This document shows positions 7,461-16,900 of a stretch of 64,000 nt of DNA, in pieces. How positions within the stretch are numbered: the first letter of the stretch is position 1; every line of letters starts with the position of its first letter. The DNA is taken from positions 8,680,001 to 8,744,000 of the forward strand of contig NZ_BHZC01000001.1 of the NCBI RefSeq assembly GCF_003865135.1, read 5' to 3'. The notes beneath the pieces are model-generated. The model did no database searches, was not told the origin of the DNA, and saw only the letters and a list, made by a program, of their open reading frames with translations. The translations under genes and the position numbers were made by a program. Origin of the DNA: Streptomyces chrestomyceticus JCM 4735 (GTDB taxonomy: Bacteria; Actinomycetota; Actinomycetes; Streptomycetales; Streptomycetaceae).

Positions 7461-9424
7461 GGCGCCGCGGCGTCCGCCCCCGGAGCCGGCTGCCCGTCTC
7501 CGAGAGCGAGCGGGTGCTGTTCGGCGGTGCGCTGCGCTACGACCTGTCGTTCACGCGGCACGAGATGCCGATCCTGCGGATGGGACTGTGGTCGATGGCC
7601 CGCCAGTTCCCCGCCATGATGGGCGCCGTCGCGAAGGCGGCCTGGCGTGAGGACCGCGCCGCGCTGTCGGTGCTGCTCGGCGCGGAGGCCGGCCAGGGCG
7701 TCCTGCGGGCCTTCACCCTGGTGGCCACCAATCAGGCGCTCGTGGCGCTGTTCGCGGCCGGGCCCACGCCCGAGCGGCTGCGGCAGGCGCTGCCCGCCCT
7801 GGTGGCCGTGGCTGTCGTCGCGGTGCTCTCGGCTCTCCTGGCGGCGGTGTCCACTGCGGCGTCCGGGCAACTGGAGCCCAAGATCGAGCGCGTCTGCACG
7901 GCCCGCTTCTACCACGGTGTGATCCACGTCGAACTCGCCGCCCTGGAGGACCAGCAGGTCCACCGCACGCTCGACGCGGGCCGGTTCGGCACCGACTCCA
8001 TCCGGATGATGCTCGGATCCTCGATCCTGGTCCTCAACGCGCTGATCGGTCTGCTCGCCGCGGCCGGTGTGCTGCTCATGCTGCACCCGCTGCTCGTGCT
8101 GATGCTGTTCCTGGTGGCCGCCCCCAAGGGGTGGGGCGCGGTGCTCTCGGCCCGTAGGCAGTACGAGTCCCGGCACACGTGGATCGAGCACCGCCGGGCC
8201 ATCTCCGTCATCACCCAGAAGCTCACCGACCAGGCGTGCGCCGCCGAGATCCGGGTGCACGGAGCGGGGCGGATGCTGGTGGACGCGTACGCGGACATGT
8301 CGAAGACGGTGGAGCGGGAGCAGCAGCGGCTGGCCCGCGCCGAGGCCCGCACCCAGACCGTCGCCTCGGCGGCCTCGGGCCTGGCGTCCCTGGGCGCCTA
8401 CGGCGTGCTGTGGCTGCTGCTGATTGGCGGCGGTATGCCGCTGGCCGTGGCCGGTACCGCCGTGATCGCCGTACGGACGTCCAGCGCCGGCCTGATGTCG
8501 CTGGTCATGCAGTTCAACCGCCTCTACGAGGAGGCCATGTACCTCAAGGACTGGGAGGACGCGTGCAGCACCGCCAAGCGGCACGCCATTCCCGGCGGGG
8601 GCGCCCCGTTGACCGGGCCGCTGGAGGAAGTCCGCCTGGAGAACGTGTCGTTCACGTATCCCGGCGCCACCTCGCCCGCCCTGGACAAGGTGGACCTGAC
8701 GATTGCCCGCGCCACGGTGGTGGCGCTGGTCGGGGCGAACGGTTCGGGCAAGTCCACCCTCGCCAAACTGGTGGCGGGCCTGTACCTGCCCAGTGACGGA
8801 CGCCTGCTCTGGAACGGCACCGACACCCGGGACGCCGACCGTGCGGACGTCTTCGACCAGGTGGCCCTGCTGGCCCAGGACTTCCCGCACTGGCCGATGA
8901 CCGCCCGCGCCAACATCCACATCGGGCGCAGCGACCAGCGGCTCGAACAGTGGCGCGTCGAGCGGGCGGCCGACAGCGCGGACGCGACCGATGTCGTCAC
9001 CTCCCTGCCGCACGGCTGGGACAGCCTGGTCGTCAAGGGCTTCGAGCGCGGCACCCAGCTCTCCGGCGGGCAGTGGCAGCGCATCGGCACCGCCCGTGCC
9101 CACTACCGCGAAGCCCCGCTGCTGGTCGTGGACGAGCCGACGTCCGCGCTCGACCCACGGGCCGAGGTCGAGGCGTTCCAGGCCCTGCGTGCCCTCACGG
9201 ACGACGGCACCACCGTCCTGCTGATCACCCACCGGCTCGCCGCCACCGCGACCGCCGACCTCATCTACGTCCTCGACGAAGGCCGCCTCATCGAGCAGGG
9301 CACTCATGCTCAACTGATGGCTCTCGACGGCGGTCATTACCGGTCGCTCTACGAGATTCAGGCCGCTCAGTACGCGAGTGCCGTCCCCGATTCCAAGGGG
9401 CGTGGCGCGGGGGAGGGGGGATGA
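7457..9424 (+). CDS. ABC transporter, fused permease and ATPase (peptide-exporter type)
   Basis: A 655-residue half-transporter starting at GTG 7457 inside the stop of the small peptide gene. The N-terminal 350 residues contain about six membrane helices with an exporter (type IV) fold. The ATPase domain follows: Walker A GANGSGKST near residue 425, Q-loop ALLAQDF, signature LSGGQ near 534, Walker B LLVVDEPTSALD near 555 and switch ITHR near 590. There is no N-terminal C39 peptidase, so it would not cleave a double-glycine leader. The N-terminal FGGALRYD segment and the overall layout resemble NisT/SpaT-like transporters found beside actinobacterial peptide clusters. Longer upstream reading (from 7271) is Arg-rich antisense-type sequence and is rejected. 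A convergent hairpin follows at 9470. Confidence 0.85.
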   Translation: MRRRGVRPRSRLPVSESERVLFGGALRYDLSFTRHEMPILRMGLWSMARQFPAMMGAVAKAAWREDRAALSVLLGAEAGQGVLRAFTLVATNQALVALFAAGPTPERLRQALPALVAVAVVAVLSALLAAVSTAASGQLEPKIERVCTARFYHGVIHVELAALEDQQVHRTLDAGRFGTDSIRMMLGSSILVLNALIGLLAAAGVLLMLHPLLVLMLFLVAAPKGWGAVLSARRQYESRHTWIEHRRAISVITQKLTDQACAAEIRVHGAGRMLVDAYADMSKTVEREQQRLARAEARTQTVASAASGLASLGAYGVLWLLLIGGGMPLAVAGTAVIAVRTSSAGLMSLVMQFNRLYEEAMYLKDWEDACSTAKRHAIPGGGAPLTGPLEEVRLENVSFTYPGATSPALDKVDLTIARATVVALVGANGSGKSTLAKLVAGLYLPSDGRLLWNGTDTRDADRADVFDQVALLAQDFPHWPMTARANIHIGRSDQRLEQWRVERAADSADATDVVTSLPHGWDSLVVKGFERGTQLSGGQWQRIGTARAHYREAPLLVVDEPTSALDPRAEVEAFQALRALTDDGTTVLLITHRLAATATADLIYVLDEGRLIEQGTHAQLMALDGGHYRSLYEIQAAQYASAVPDSKGRGAGEGG

Positions 9425-9469
9425 GCCCGCCGGGCGGGCGCGTCCTGCGAGGTGCTTCAAGTACGCGAC

Positions 9470-9503
9470 CGCGGGGCCCGGGATGTACGTCCAGGGCCCC
9501 GCG
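9470..9503. terminator. Bidirectional hairpin between convergent genes
   Basis: The arms CGCGGGGCCC (9470-9479) and GGGCCCCGCG (9494-9503) pair perfectly around a 14-base loop. It lies between the stop of the ABC exporter (9424) and the stop of the leftward gene (9552). It has no T-run, which is usual for Streptomyces terminators. Confidence 0.65.
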
Positions 9504-9551
9504 ATATCCGTGCCTGGTGTGCCTGCCGCGTCTGCCGACACGGCGGTGCCG

Positions 9552-10846
9552 CTATTCGGTCAGTGACTTGGCGAACAGGCCGTACAGCTTCTTGTACGCC
9601 TCGTCCTGCGTCGGAATGAGCACCAGGACGCGAAGGGTCAGATGGCCCTTGGCCGGGACGATGTGGACGCCCTCCGGAGGCGAGCCGAGGACGACGTTTC
9701 CGTCGGAGCCGTCACTGATGACCATTCCCCAGAAACTCGCCTCGAATTCCGGTGCCAGTACCGAGCCGTCCGGGAGCTGGCCGAAGCCGACGTGCCAGTG
9801 CTTCACATCGGTGTCACCGGCATACAAAGTGACGTCGTAGGAGTGGATGTACTTGTGGGTCTGCCAGTCCTGCCAGGAGGAGTTGAAGGTGCTTTCCACC
9901 GTGAGATTCTTGTTGGCCGCCGTGAAATTCACGGTTTCCGGCGCGGATTCCTGGCCGCCGCGCACGGCCTTCGCCGTCACGCTGTGCTTCCCGGGCGACC
10001 AGCCGCCTTCGCGGGCGAAACTCCACAGGTTGCTGGTCACCTTGGCGGTGCCGAGCGGGCTCGCGCCCTCGGTGAGCGTCACCGAGTCGGCGTTGAACGC
10101 GACACCGTCGACGGTGGCGCCGCTGTCCACCTCGGTGCCTTCCTTGGGCGACCGGATGTCCACGACGGGCGTCGGGAGGATGACGTAGAACCGCAGCGGT
10201 GCCTTGCCGGACAGGACGTCGTCGCGCACCGCGATGGCGGAGAGGTCGTGCTGGCCGAGCGGCCAGTCGGTGTCCGGGGTGTACTCCCACGTGCTGTCCT
10301 TGACCGGGCAGGTGCCCAGCAGCGTGGTCCCTTCGTAGAGCAGCACCTGCTGGACGTCGGGGGCCGCGTTGCCCTGGACCGCCTGCCGGCGCTCCTGGGT
10401 CTGCGCGCTGGGCTTCGGCGCGGTGAAGACCGGCAGCGGCACCGGCTTGTTGAAGGCGAGGGCGGACTGGGCCTGGTCGTTCCAGGTGCTGGTGGGGCTC
10501 CCGGAGAGGGGAATGCGCGTCAGGTCGGTGATCGAGGAGTTGGCGGGACGGGTAACTGCGAACCGCCCTGGTTGGTCCGCGTGAAGAGGATGTTGTCCCG
10601 GTCGGTGTTGTTGACGACGCTGCTCACACCGTCGTCGCTCTGGTCGAAGCCGTAATCGCTGAAGTTGTTCGCCGTACCGTTGGCCGGGATGACGAGGATT
10701 TTGGTGCGGGGTCCTCCCACGTTGTAGTTGACGTCGGCAAACAGGGAGAAGGCGTTCTTGGGGGCGGCGTCCTGCCCCCGGCCGGTGATGACGTACGGTT
10801 CGTCGGCGTTCTTGCCATTTCCTTCGGCGGTCACTCGCGTCCCCAT
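9552..10846 (-). CDS. Ig-like repeat protein of unknown function, one frameshift
   Basis: Two leftward frames join into one protein of about 431 residues if one G is added in the GGGCGG run near 10563-10568. The first frame reads from ATG 10846 to ...FTRTNQGG, and the second continues with FAVTRPANSSITDLTRIPL. The N-terminal part is polar (VITGRGQD, NAFSLFADVNYNVGG). The middle has at least two bacterial Ig-like beta-sandwich modules (PTPVVDIRSPKEGTEV, VDGVAFNADSVTLTEG). The C-terminal 120 residues are Trp/Asp/Gly-rich (DVKHWHVGFGQLPDGS, SFWGMVISDGSDG) and match nothing I recognise. There is no signal peptide or membrane helix, which is odd for an adhesion-like module set. It could be a cytoplasmic structural or contractile-system component. 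Start choice is uncertain because no clear ribosome binding site is seen. Confidence 0.55.
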
Positions 10847-11196
10847 CTCGTCGCTGTGGCGGTGAATGCAAGGCTGCCCGCGGCATGTGGCGCCGTCAAT
10901 TACGGAAGGCTTGTTCGACCGTGTTCAGGCCATATGCGGAGCTGGCTCGATTCCGAACGGTACGGGGCCGGGAAATAACGTTTATTCCGTCGCTGCCGAC
11001 TCATTCGGCACGCGGCAGTACACGGCAGGAGGGGACGGTCGGCCACCGGCAACCCGCCACCGGTAGCCCGTAACCGGTCACCCGCCACCGGCATCCAGCG
11101 GTCCGCGGGACGCCGCGATCCCGTGATTCATCGGCGCACCACGGGGCACCCGCAACGGCACGTCACCCGGTACGGGTTTGCGACCAGGAGGTCTCG
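10847..11196. other. Intergenic region, divergent promoters expected
   Basis: This 350-base gap separates the leftward Ig-like gene and the rightward lipoprotein gene, so both promoters should lie here. It is locally AT-richer around 10970-11000 (AATAACGTTTATTCCG). The distal half is occupied by a four-copy 14-bp tandem repeat (listed separately). No convincing small gene was found. Confidence 0.5.
11041..11096. repeat. Four-copy 14-bp imperfect tandem repeat
   Basis: The units at 11041, 11055, 11069 and 11083 are GGCCACCGGCAACC, CGCCACCGGTAGCC, CGTAACCGGTCACC and CGCCACCGGCATCC. Each contains ACCGG at the same phase. It lies about 100 bases upstream of the lipoprotein start. It may be a slippage-born spacer or a repeated protein-binding site. 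Confidence 0.8.
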
Positions 11197-12084
11197 ATGA
11201 GAACAGTGAGCAAACGTCCGCGTCTCTTAGCGGTGGCGGCAACCGGGACGCTGTCCCTGGCCTTTGTCACCGGCTGCGGCGGAGGGAACGACCAGGCATC
11301 GGACAAGGACCCCGGGAAGCAGGGCGGAGCATCGGCCTCGCAGGGCGGCGCGGCGGACGGGCCGCAGGCGGTACGGGCCGCGCACCAGAAGACCACCGCC
11401 GCCAAGACCGCCAAGATGACGCTCCTCACGCGGGCCCAGAGTGGCGGCAACAACGCGGAGGTCCGCGGGTCCGGGGTCGTGGACCTCGGCAACGGCAGCA
11501 GTGAAATGGTGCTGCTGACCGGCAACCAGCAGATCCATCAGCGGACGGTGGACGGCGTCCTCTACCAGCAGCCGCCCGCCGCCCAGCGGCAGCAGCTACC
11601 GCAGGGCAAGTCGTGGCTCAAGGTCGATCTGAAGAAGCTGACGCAGCAGTCCGGCGGCAGCTCGCAGTACGCGGACCCGACGTCCTCCTTCAACTACACC
11701 AAGGGCATCAGCGACAAGGACGTCACCAAGGTCGGCACCGAGACCGTCGACGGTACGGCCACGACCCACTACAAGGTGTCCGTCGACGTGGCGGAGCTGG
11801 CCAAGGACAACACCCAGCAGGCCAAGCAGCTCCGCGCGCAGCTCGGCGACCGGCTGCCGCTCGACATCTGGCTGGACGCGCAGGGCCGGGTCCGCCAGGA
11901 GAAGATCGAGGTCAAGCCGCAGGGCGGCAAACAGGGCAGCAGCGGCGCACGGACCAGCGTCAGCACCACGCTCAAGTTCAGCGACTTCGGTACGGACGTG
12001 AACGTGACCGCGCCCCCGGCGAAGGACACGGTCGACATCACCGACAAGGCGGCGAAGCAGGGGCAGCAGGCGACACAGTCCTGA
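11197..12084 (+). CDS. LppX/LprAFG-like lipoprotein
   Basis: A 295-residue lipoprotein. ATG 11197 follows AGGAGG at six bases. The signal peptide ends in the lipobox FVTGC (Cys at about residue 27), then a Gly/Ser/Gln-rich tether. The mature domain shows the pattern of actinobacterial LppX/LprG-type proteins and DUF1396-like lipoproteins: an early Lys/Thr-rich helix, ...VDLGNGSSEMVLL..., VDGVLYQQ, KSWLKVDLKKL, then DIWLDAQGRVRQEKIEV. In mycobacteria such proteins carry lipids across the envelope; many Streptomyces homologues are uncharacterised. It is anchored on the outer face of the membrane. It is followed at once by a strong terminator hairpin, so it appears to be a single-gene transcript. 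Confidence 0.8.
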   Translation: MRTVSKRPRLLAVAATGTLSLAFVTGCGGGNDQASDKDPGKQGGASASQGGAADGPQAVRAAHQKTTAAKTAKMTLLTRAQSGGNNAEVRGSGVVDLGNGSSEMVLLTGNQQIHQRTVDGVLYQQPPAAQRQQLPQGKSWLKVDLKKLTQQSGGSSQYADPTSSFNYTKGISDKDVTKVGTETVDGTATTHYKVSVDVAELAKDNTQQAKQLRAQLGDRLPLDIWLDAQGRVRQEKIEVKPQGGKQGSSGARTSVSTTLKFSDFGTDVNVTAPPAKDTVDITDKAAKQGQQATQS

Positions 12085-12101
12085 CGGCCCGCCGATGTAC
12101 C

Positions 12102-12135
12102 CCGAAGGCGCCGGTGGGTGGACCGGCGCCTTCGG
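12102..12135 (+). terminator. Hairpin terminator after lipoprotein gene
   Basis: The 14-bp perfect stem CCGAAGGCGCCGGT / ACCGGCGCCTTCGG has a six-base loop and begins 18 bases after the lipoprotein stop. No T-run follows. Confidence 0.8.
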
Positions 12136-12365
12136 TGCGTCCGGGGCGGAGGCGCCGGCTGGCGGTGCGCGAGGAGGCGGCACCCGGTCCAGCGGCTTCC
12201 GGACGGCCAGGCCGCTGAAGGTGTCCATCCTGGGCAGGGCGCATTTCGCGGCCCTAACGTGAGCCCCACCGCGGCGAGTGTCCGGCGGTCGACGCGTGAC
12301 GCTGCGAACTGCGGCTATCACGTCCAGTGACCGGGCGCTGTCAGACCTTCAGGAGGTGGCGGGCT

Positions 12366-12656
12366 GTGCGGAAGCCTACATTCCGGCGCGTGTGCGGGGC
12401 AGGGGCAGGGGCAGTGGTGACGGGGATCGCGGCCTTGGCCGTTCGGAGGTTGCTCTCGGCCGAGTCGCCGGAGGCCGGCGGCGGTGTGTCGGGCGAAGAA
12501 GGGGAAACGATCACCTCGGAGACGTCACAGGACCCTGAAGCGGTGCGGCGCTATTGGACGCCCGAACGTAGGGAAGCGGCCGAACCCGCCCCATGCCCGA
12601 GAGCGAATAGCCCTTCCCCCGCCGAGCCCGCAGTAGCCCTCCGCCGAGGCCAGTGA
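12366..12656 (+). CDS. Small secreted-type protein resembling a protease propeptide
   Basis: The 96-residue frame starts at GTG 12366 with AGGAGG nine bases upstream. The N-terminus is Arg-rich followed by a hydrophobic Ala/Val/Gly core (about residues 8-28), like a signal peptide or membrane anchor. The segment QDPEAVRRYWTPERREAAEP closely resembles the pro-region motif found just before the catalytic domain of many secreted V8/trypsin-like serine proteases of Streptomyces. The frame ends shortly afterwards with no protease domain. It is therefore either a truncated relic of such a protease gene or a free-standing propeptide-like protein. The similarity is from memory of the family pattern, so the identity is tentative. 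Confidence 0.45.
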   Translation: MRKPTFRRVCGAGAGAVVTGIAALAVRRLLSAESPEAGGGVSGEEGETITSETSQDPEAVRRYWTPERREAAEPAPCPRANSPSPAEPAVALRRGQ

Positions 12657-12769
12657 GGGACAAGAGACCCGCAGAGACTAAAGTCGGTCGTGCTGATATG
12701 CAGGCTCGTGCCGACCCGGTGCCGAGCCGGTGCCCGGGGAAGGACGAAGATGCAGGCCGGAGTGTCGCT

Positions 12770-13936
12770 GTGAGATTTCTGCACACCTCCGACTGGCACC
12801 TCGGGCGCTCGTTCCACCGGGTGAACCTGCTCACCGCGCAGCGCGCCTTTCTCGATCATCTCGTCGAGACGGTCCGTACACAGCGGGTCGACGCGGTCCT
12901 CGTCGCGGGCGACGTCTACGACCGCGCCGTACCGCCGCTGGCCGCCGTAGAGCTCTTCGACGACGCCCTGCACCGGCTCGCCGGGCTGGGCGTGCCCACC
13001 GTCATGATCTCCGGTAACCACGACTCCGCCCGCCGCCTCGGGGTCGGCTCCGGGCTGATGGGGCAGGCCGGCATCCACCTGCGGACCGACCCGGCGGCCT
13101 GCGCCACCCCGGTCGTGCTGCGCGACGCGTACGGCGAGGTCGCCCTGTACGGACTGCCGTACCTGGAACCGGCCCTGGTCAAGGACGAGTTCGGCGCCGA
13201 GCGGGCCGACCACGCGCACGTACTGGGCGCCGCCATGGACCGGGTGCGCGACGACCTGGCGGCCCGGCCCGCGGGCACCCGGTCGGTGGTGCTCGCGCAC
13301 GCCTTCGTCACCGGTGGCGCGCCCAGTGACAGTGAGCGGGACATCACGGTCGGTGGCGTGGAGTCGGTGCCCGCCGCCGTCTTCGAGGGCGTCGACTACG
13401 CGGCCCTCGGGCACCTGCACGGCTGCCAGACGATCACCGACCGGGTCCGTTACTCCGGCTCCCCGCTCGCCTACTCCTTCTCCGAGGAACGGCACCGCAA
13501 GTCCATGTGGCTGGTCGACCTGGACGCCGCGGGCACGGTGACCGCCGAGCGCCTGGACTGCCCGGTGCCCCGCCCGCTGGCCCGCCTCCGCGGCAAGCTG
13601 GAGGAGCTGCTGGCCGACCCGGCGCACGACGTCCACGAGGAGGCGTGGGTGGAGGCGACGCTGACCGACTCCGCCCGCCCGCACGAACCCATGGCCCGGC
13701 TCGCCGCCCGCTTCCCGCACATCCTCAGCCTCGCCTTCGAACCGGAGGAGGGAGCCGCCCGCGCCCTCGCCTCGTACGCGCAGCGGCTGCGCGGCCGCAG
13801 CGACCAGGAGATCGCCGAGGACTTCGTCGCCCACGTACGGCCGGGGCGCGGCGTGGACGACGAGGAGCGGGACGTACTGCGCTCGGCGCTCGACGAGGTA
13901 CGCGCCGACGACGTGCTGCGGGAGGCGGCGGGATGA
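12770..13936 (+). CDS. sbcD: Exonuclease SbcD (Mre11-like nuclease subunit)
   Basis: A 388-residue Mre11/SbcD nuclease. It starts FLHTSDWHLGRSF (metal ligands D8 and H10), followed by GDVYDRA near residue 47, GNHDSARR near 83, a later LAHAFVTGG, and YAALGHLHG. These are the phosphoesterase motifs that bind two Mn ions. With SbcC it cleaves hairpins and DNA-protein blocked ends and degrades duplex DNA from ends. The start is GTG 12770, with GGAG eight bases upstream; a seven-codon frame (ATG 12750) ends on the same GTGA and may couple ribosomes. A longer upstream reading lacks conservation. It overlaps sbcC by ATGA at 13933. Confidence 0.95.
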   Translation: MRFLHTSDWHLGRSFHRVNLLTAQRAFLDHLVETVRTQRVDAVLVAGDVYDRAVPPLAAVELFDDALHRLAGLGVPTVMISGNHDSARRLGVGSGLMGQAGIHLRTDPAACATPVVLRDAYGEVALYGLPYLEPALVKDEFGAERADHAHVLGAAMDRVRDDLAARPAGTRSVVLAHAFVTGGAPSDSERDITVGGVESVPAAVFEGVDYAALGHLHGCQTITDRVRYSGSPLAYSFSEERHRKSMWLVDLDAAGTVTAERLDCPVPRPLARLRGKLEELLADPAHDVHEEAWVEATLTDSARPHEPMARLAARFPHILSLAFEPEEGAARALASYAQRLRGRSDQEIAEDFVAHVRPGRGVDDEERDVLRSALDEVRADDVLREAAG

Positions 13937-16900
13937 GGCTGCACCGGCTGTCGGTCACGGCCTTCGGGCCGTTCGGACGGACCCAGACCATCGACTTCGA
14001 CCGGCTCGCGCGGGCCGGTCTCTTCCTGCTCCACGGGCCGACCGGCGCGGGCAAGACCTCCATCCTGGACGCTGTCTGCTTCGCCCTGTACGGGACCGTG
14101 CCGGGGACGCGGCAGAGCGGCCAGGCGCTGCGCAGCGACCTCGCCGACCCGTCGACGCCGACCGAGGTGGTCCTCGAACTGACCGTCGGCGGACGGCGGC
14201 TGGAGATCACCCGGCTGCCGGAGCAGCCCCGCCCGAAGAAGCGCGGGACCGGCACGACCCGCGAGAAGGCGCAGAGCCGGCTGCGCGAGTACGTGACCGG
14301 CGACGGCGGAACAGGCACAGGCCCCGCCCAGGGCGGGCACTGGAAGGCGCTCAGCCGCTCCCACCAGGAGATCGGCGAGGAGATCGGCCAGTTGCTCGGC
14401 ATGAACAAGGAGCAGTTCTGCCAGGTCGCCCTGCTGCCCCAGGGGGACTTCGCGCGTTTCCTGCGCGCGGACGCCGAGGCCCGCGCCCGGTTGCTGGGAC
14501 GGCTCTTCGACACCCGTCGGTTCGCCGCCCTCGAAGAGCAACTGGCCACCCGTCGCAAGGCCGCGGCCGACCAGGTGTCCGCCGGGGACGACCGGCTGCT
14601 GGGGCTCGCCCACCGGATGGACCAGGCGGCGGGCGAGTCGGCCGATCTCGTCGACCCCTCGGTCCCCGCGCCGGGGCGCGCCCCGGAAGCGGCCCCGGCC
14701 CCGGGCCGCCGGGGCAGCACGGGCAGGGGTACGGGCCGGGCGGCGCGCGCTGCCGGTACGGCCGCGTCTTCCCGAGGTACGGCGACCGCCACCGCGCTCG
14801 TACCAGGGCAGTACGGGCCGGGGCAGTACGGGTCGGAGCACGGGCCGGACTCCGCTAAGACCGCCACCGCTCAGGCCGCCGAGGCGCCGAGCCCCGGCGA
14901 GCCGGGCTTCGCCGAAGCCGTACTGGTACGGGCGGCCGTCGCCAGGGCCAACGCGCGCGAGCGGTACGACATCGCCCGGCTCGCCGTACGCTCTGCCGAG
15001 GCGGCGGAGGCCGCCGCCCGCGCGCGGGCGGACGAGGAGCGTGAGCGGGACCGCCTCCAGCGCCGGTACGCCGAGGCGCAGCGGCGCGCGGCGGAGCTGG
15101 CGGCGCAGTCCGGTGAGCGGGACCGGGCCCGGGACCGGCTGGCGCGGGCCCGCGCGGCCGCCGAGGTCGCCCCTGCCCTGGCGCTGCGCGACGCGGCCTG
15201 GCGCGAGCACGGGACGGCACAGGCCGAGGAGCGGCGCGGACGCGCCAAGCTGCCGCCCGATCTGGCCGGCGCGGACGCCGAACGGCTCGCCGCTCTCGAA
15301 CGCGAACTACGGCAGGACCTCGGTTCGCTGACGGCGGCCCGCCGGGCCGAGAACCGCGCCGCCGAGATCGCCGCGGAACGCGCCGGGATCGAGCGGGAGG
15401 CGCGGGCCGACGAGCAGACGCTGGTGGACGCCGCCGCGTGGCTCGCGAACCGGGAGTCGGCGCACCAGGAGAACCAGCGGCGCATCGAGGCCGCCCAGGA
15501 AGCCGCGGCGCGTGCCGAACAACTGCACGCGCAGCTCGACCCGGCCCGGCAGCGGCTGGCGGCCGCGCGGCGGCGCGACCACCTCACGGAGAGCCTGCGG
15601 GCCGCCGACGAAGACGTGCTGCGCGCCCGGGAGCGTGCGGCGGCGGCCCACGAACACTGGCTCGACCTCAAGGACCGCCGCCTGCGCGGCATCGCGGCCG
15701 AACTCGCCGCCGGACTGGAGGACGGCACCGCCTGCGCCGTGTGCGGCGCCACCGAGCACCCCGCCCCGGCCCGTACCGGAGCCGGACACGTGGACCGTAC
15801 GGCCGAGGAAGCGGCGCTGGACGCCTACCGGCAGGCCGAGTCCGCGCGTCAGGACGCCGAGCGCGCCCAGCAGTCCCTGAAGGAGGAACGGGCCGCCGCT
15901 GCGGCGACCGCCGGGGACACTCCCGTCGCCGAACTCTCGCGCGCCGAAGAAGAGTTGCGCGAGACGTACGCGCGCGAGCGGGCCGCGGGAGCCGACCTGC
16001 ATGCCGCCCGCGAAGCGTCCGCGCGCGCCGACCGCGAGTACGAGCGCCGCCGCACCGAGCAGCAGGAGGCCGAGCGCCGCGCTGCCGCACGTACCTCCCA
16101 CCGTGAAGCCCTGGACCGTGAACTTGCCTCGCTCGACAGCGCGCTGGAGGAGGCGCGCGGCGGCTTCGCGAGCGTCGCCGAGCGTGCCCGCCGCCTGGAG
16201 CGGCAGGTCGCGTTGCTGGCCGAGGCCGCAGGCGCAGCCCGTACGGCCGAGGCGTGCGCCCAGCGCCTTAAGGAGACCGACGCCCAGCTCTCCGACGCCG
16301 CCTACCGCGCCGGATTCGACACCCCGCAGGACGCGTCCGCCGCGCTGCTGAGCGACGCCGACTGGAACGCCCTGCAGCAGCGCCTCGACCGCCACCAAGC
16401 CGAGACGGCCGCGGTGGAAGCCGAGCTGGCCGACCCCGAGGCGGTCGCCGCAGCAAGCCTTCCGCCGGCGGACCCGGGCCGCGCGCAGGCCGAACTGGAG
16501 CACGCCGGCCGCAGACTGCGTACTGCCAGTACGGCTTGTGCCGCCGCCGAGGAACGCTGCACCGAACTCGACCGTCTCAGCGCGCGGGCCCACTCCGATG
16601 CCCGGCAGTTGGCCCCCCTGCGTACCGAGTACGAGCGCATTGCCCGCCTCGCCGCCCTTGCCGCCGGTACGTCGGCGGAGAACGAACGGCGGATGCGCCT
16701 GGAGTCCTACGTCCTGGCCGCCCGCCTCGAACAGGTCGCGGCCGCCGCCAGCGCGCGCCTGCACCGCATGTCCTCCGGCCGCTACACACTCGTGCACTCC
16801 GACGAACGGGCCGGCGGCGCGCGCCGCTCCGGCCTGGGACTGCACGTCATCGACGCCTGGACCGGCCACGAACGCGACACCGCCAGCCTCTCCGGCGGCG

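Noticed and set aside
12750..12773. Seven-codon frame before sbcD as a regulatory leader peptide
   Set aside because: sbcD has its own GGAG site, the frame is too short to judge, and it may be chance; noted only as possible coupling.
13507..13932. Longer start for SbcC
   Set aside because: The region is the sbcD coding sequence read in another frame; the conserved SbcC N-terminus starts at 13933 with ATGA overlap.
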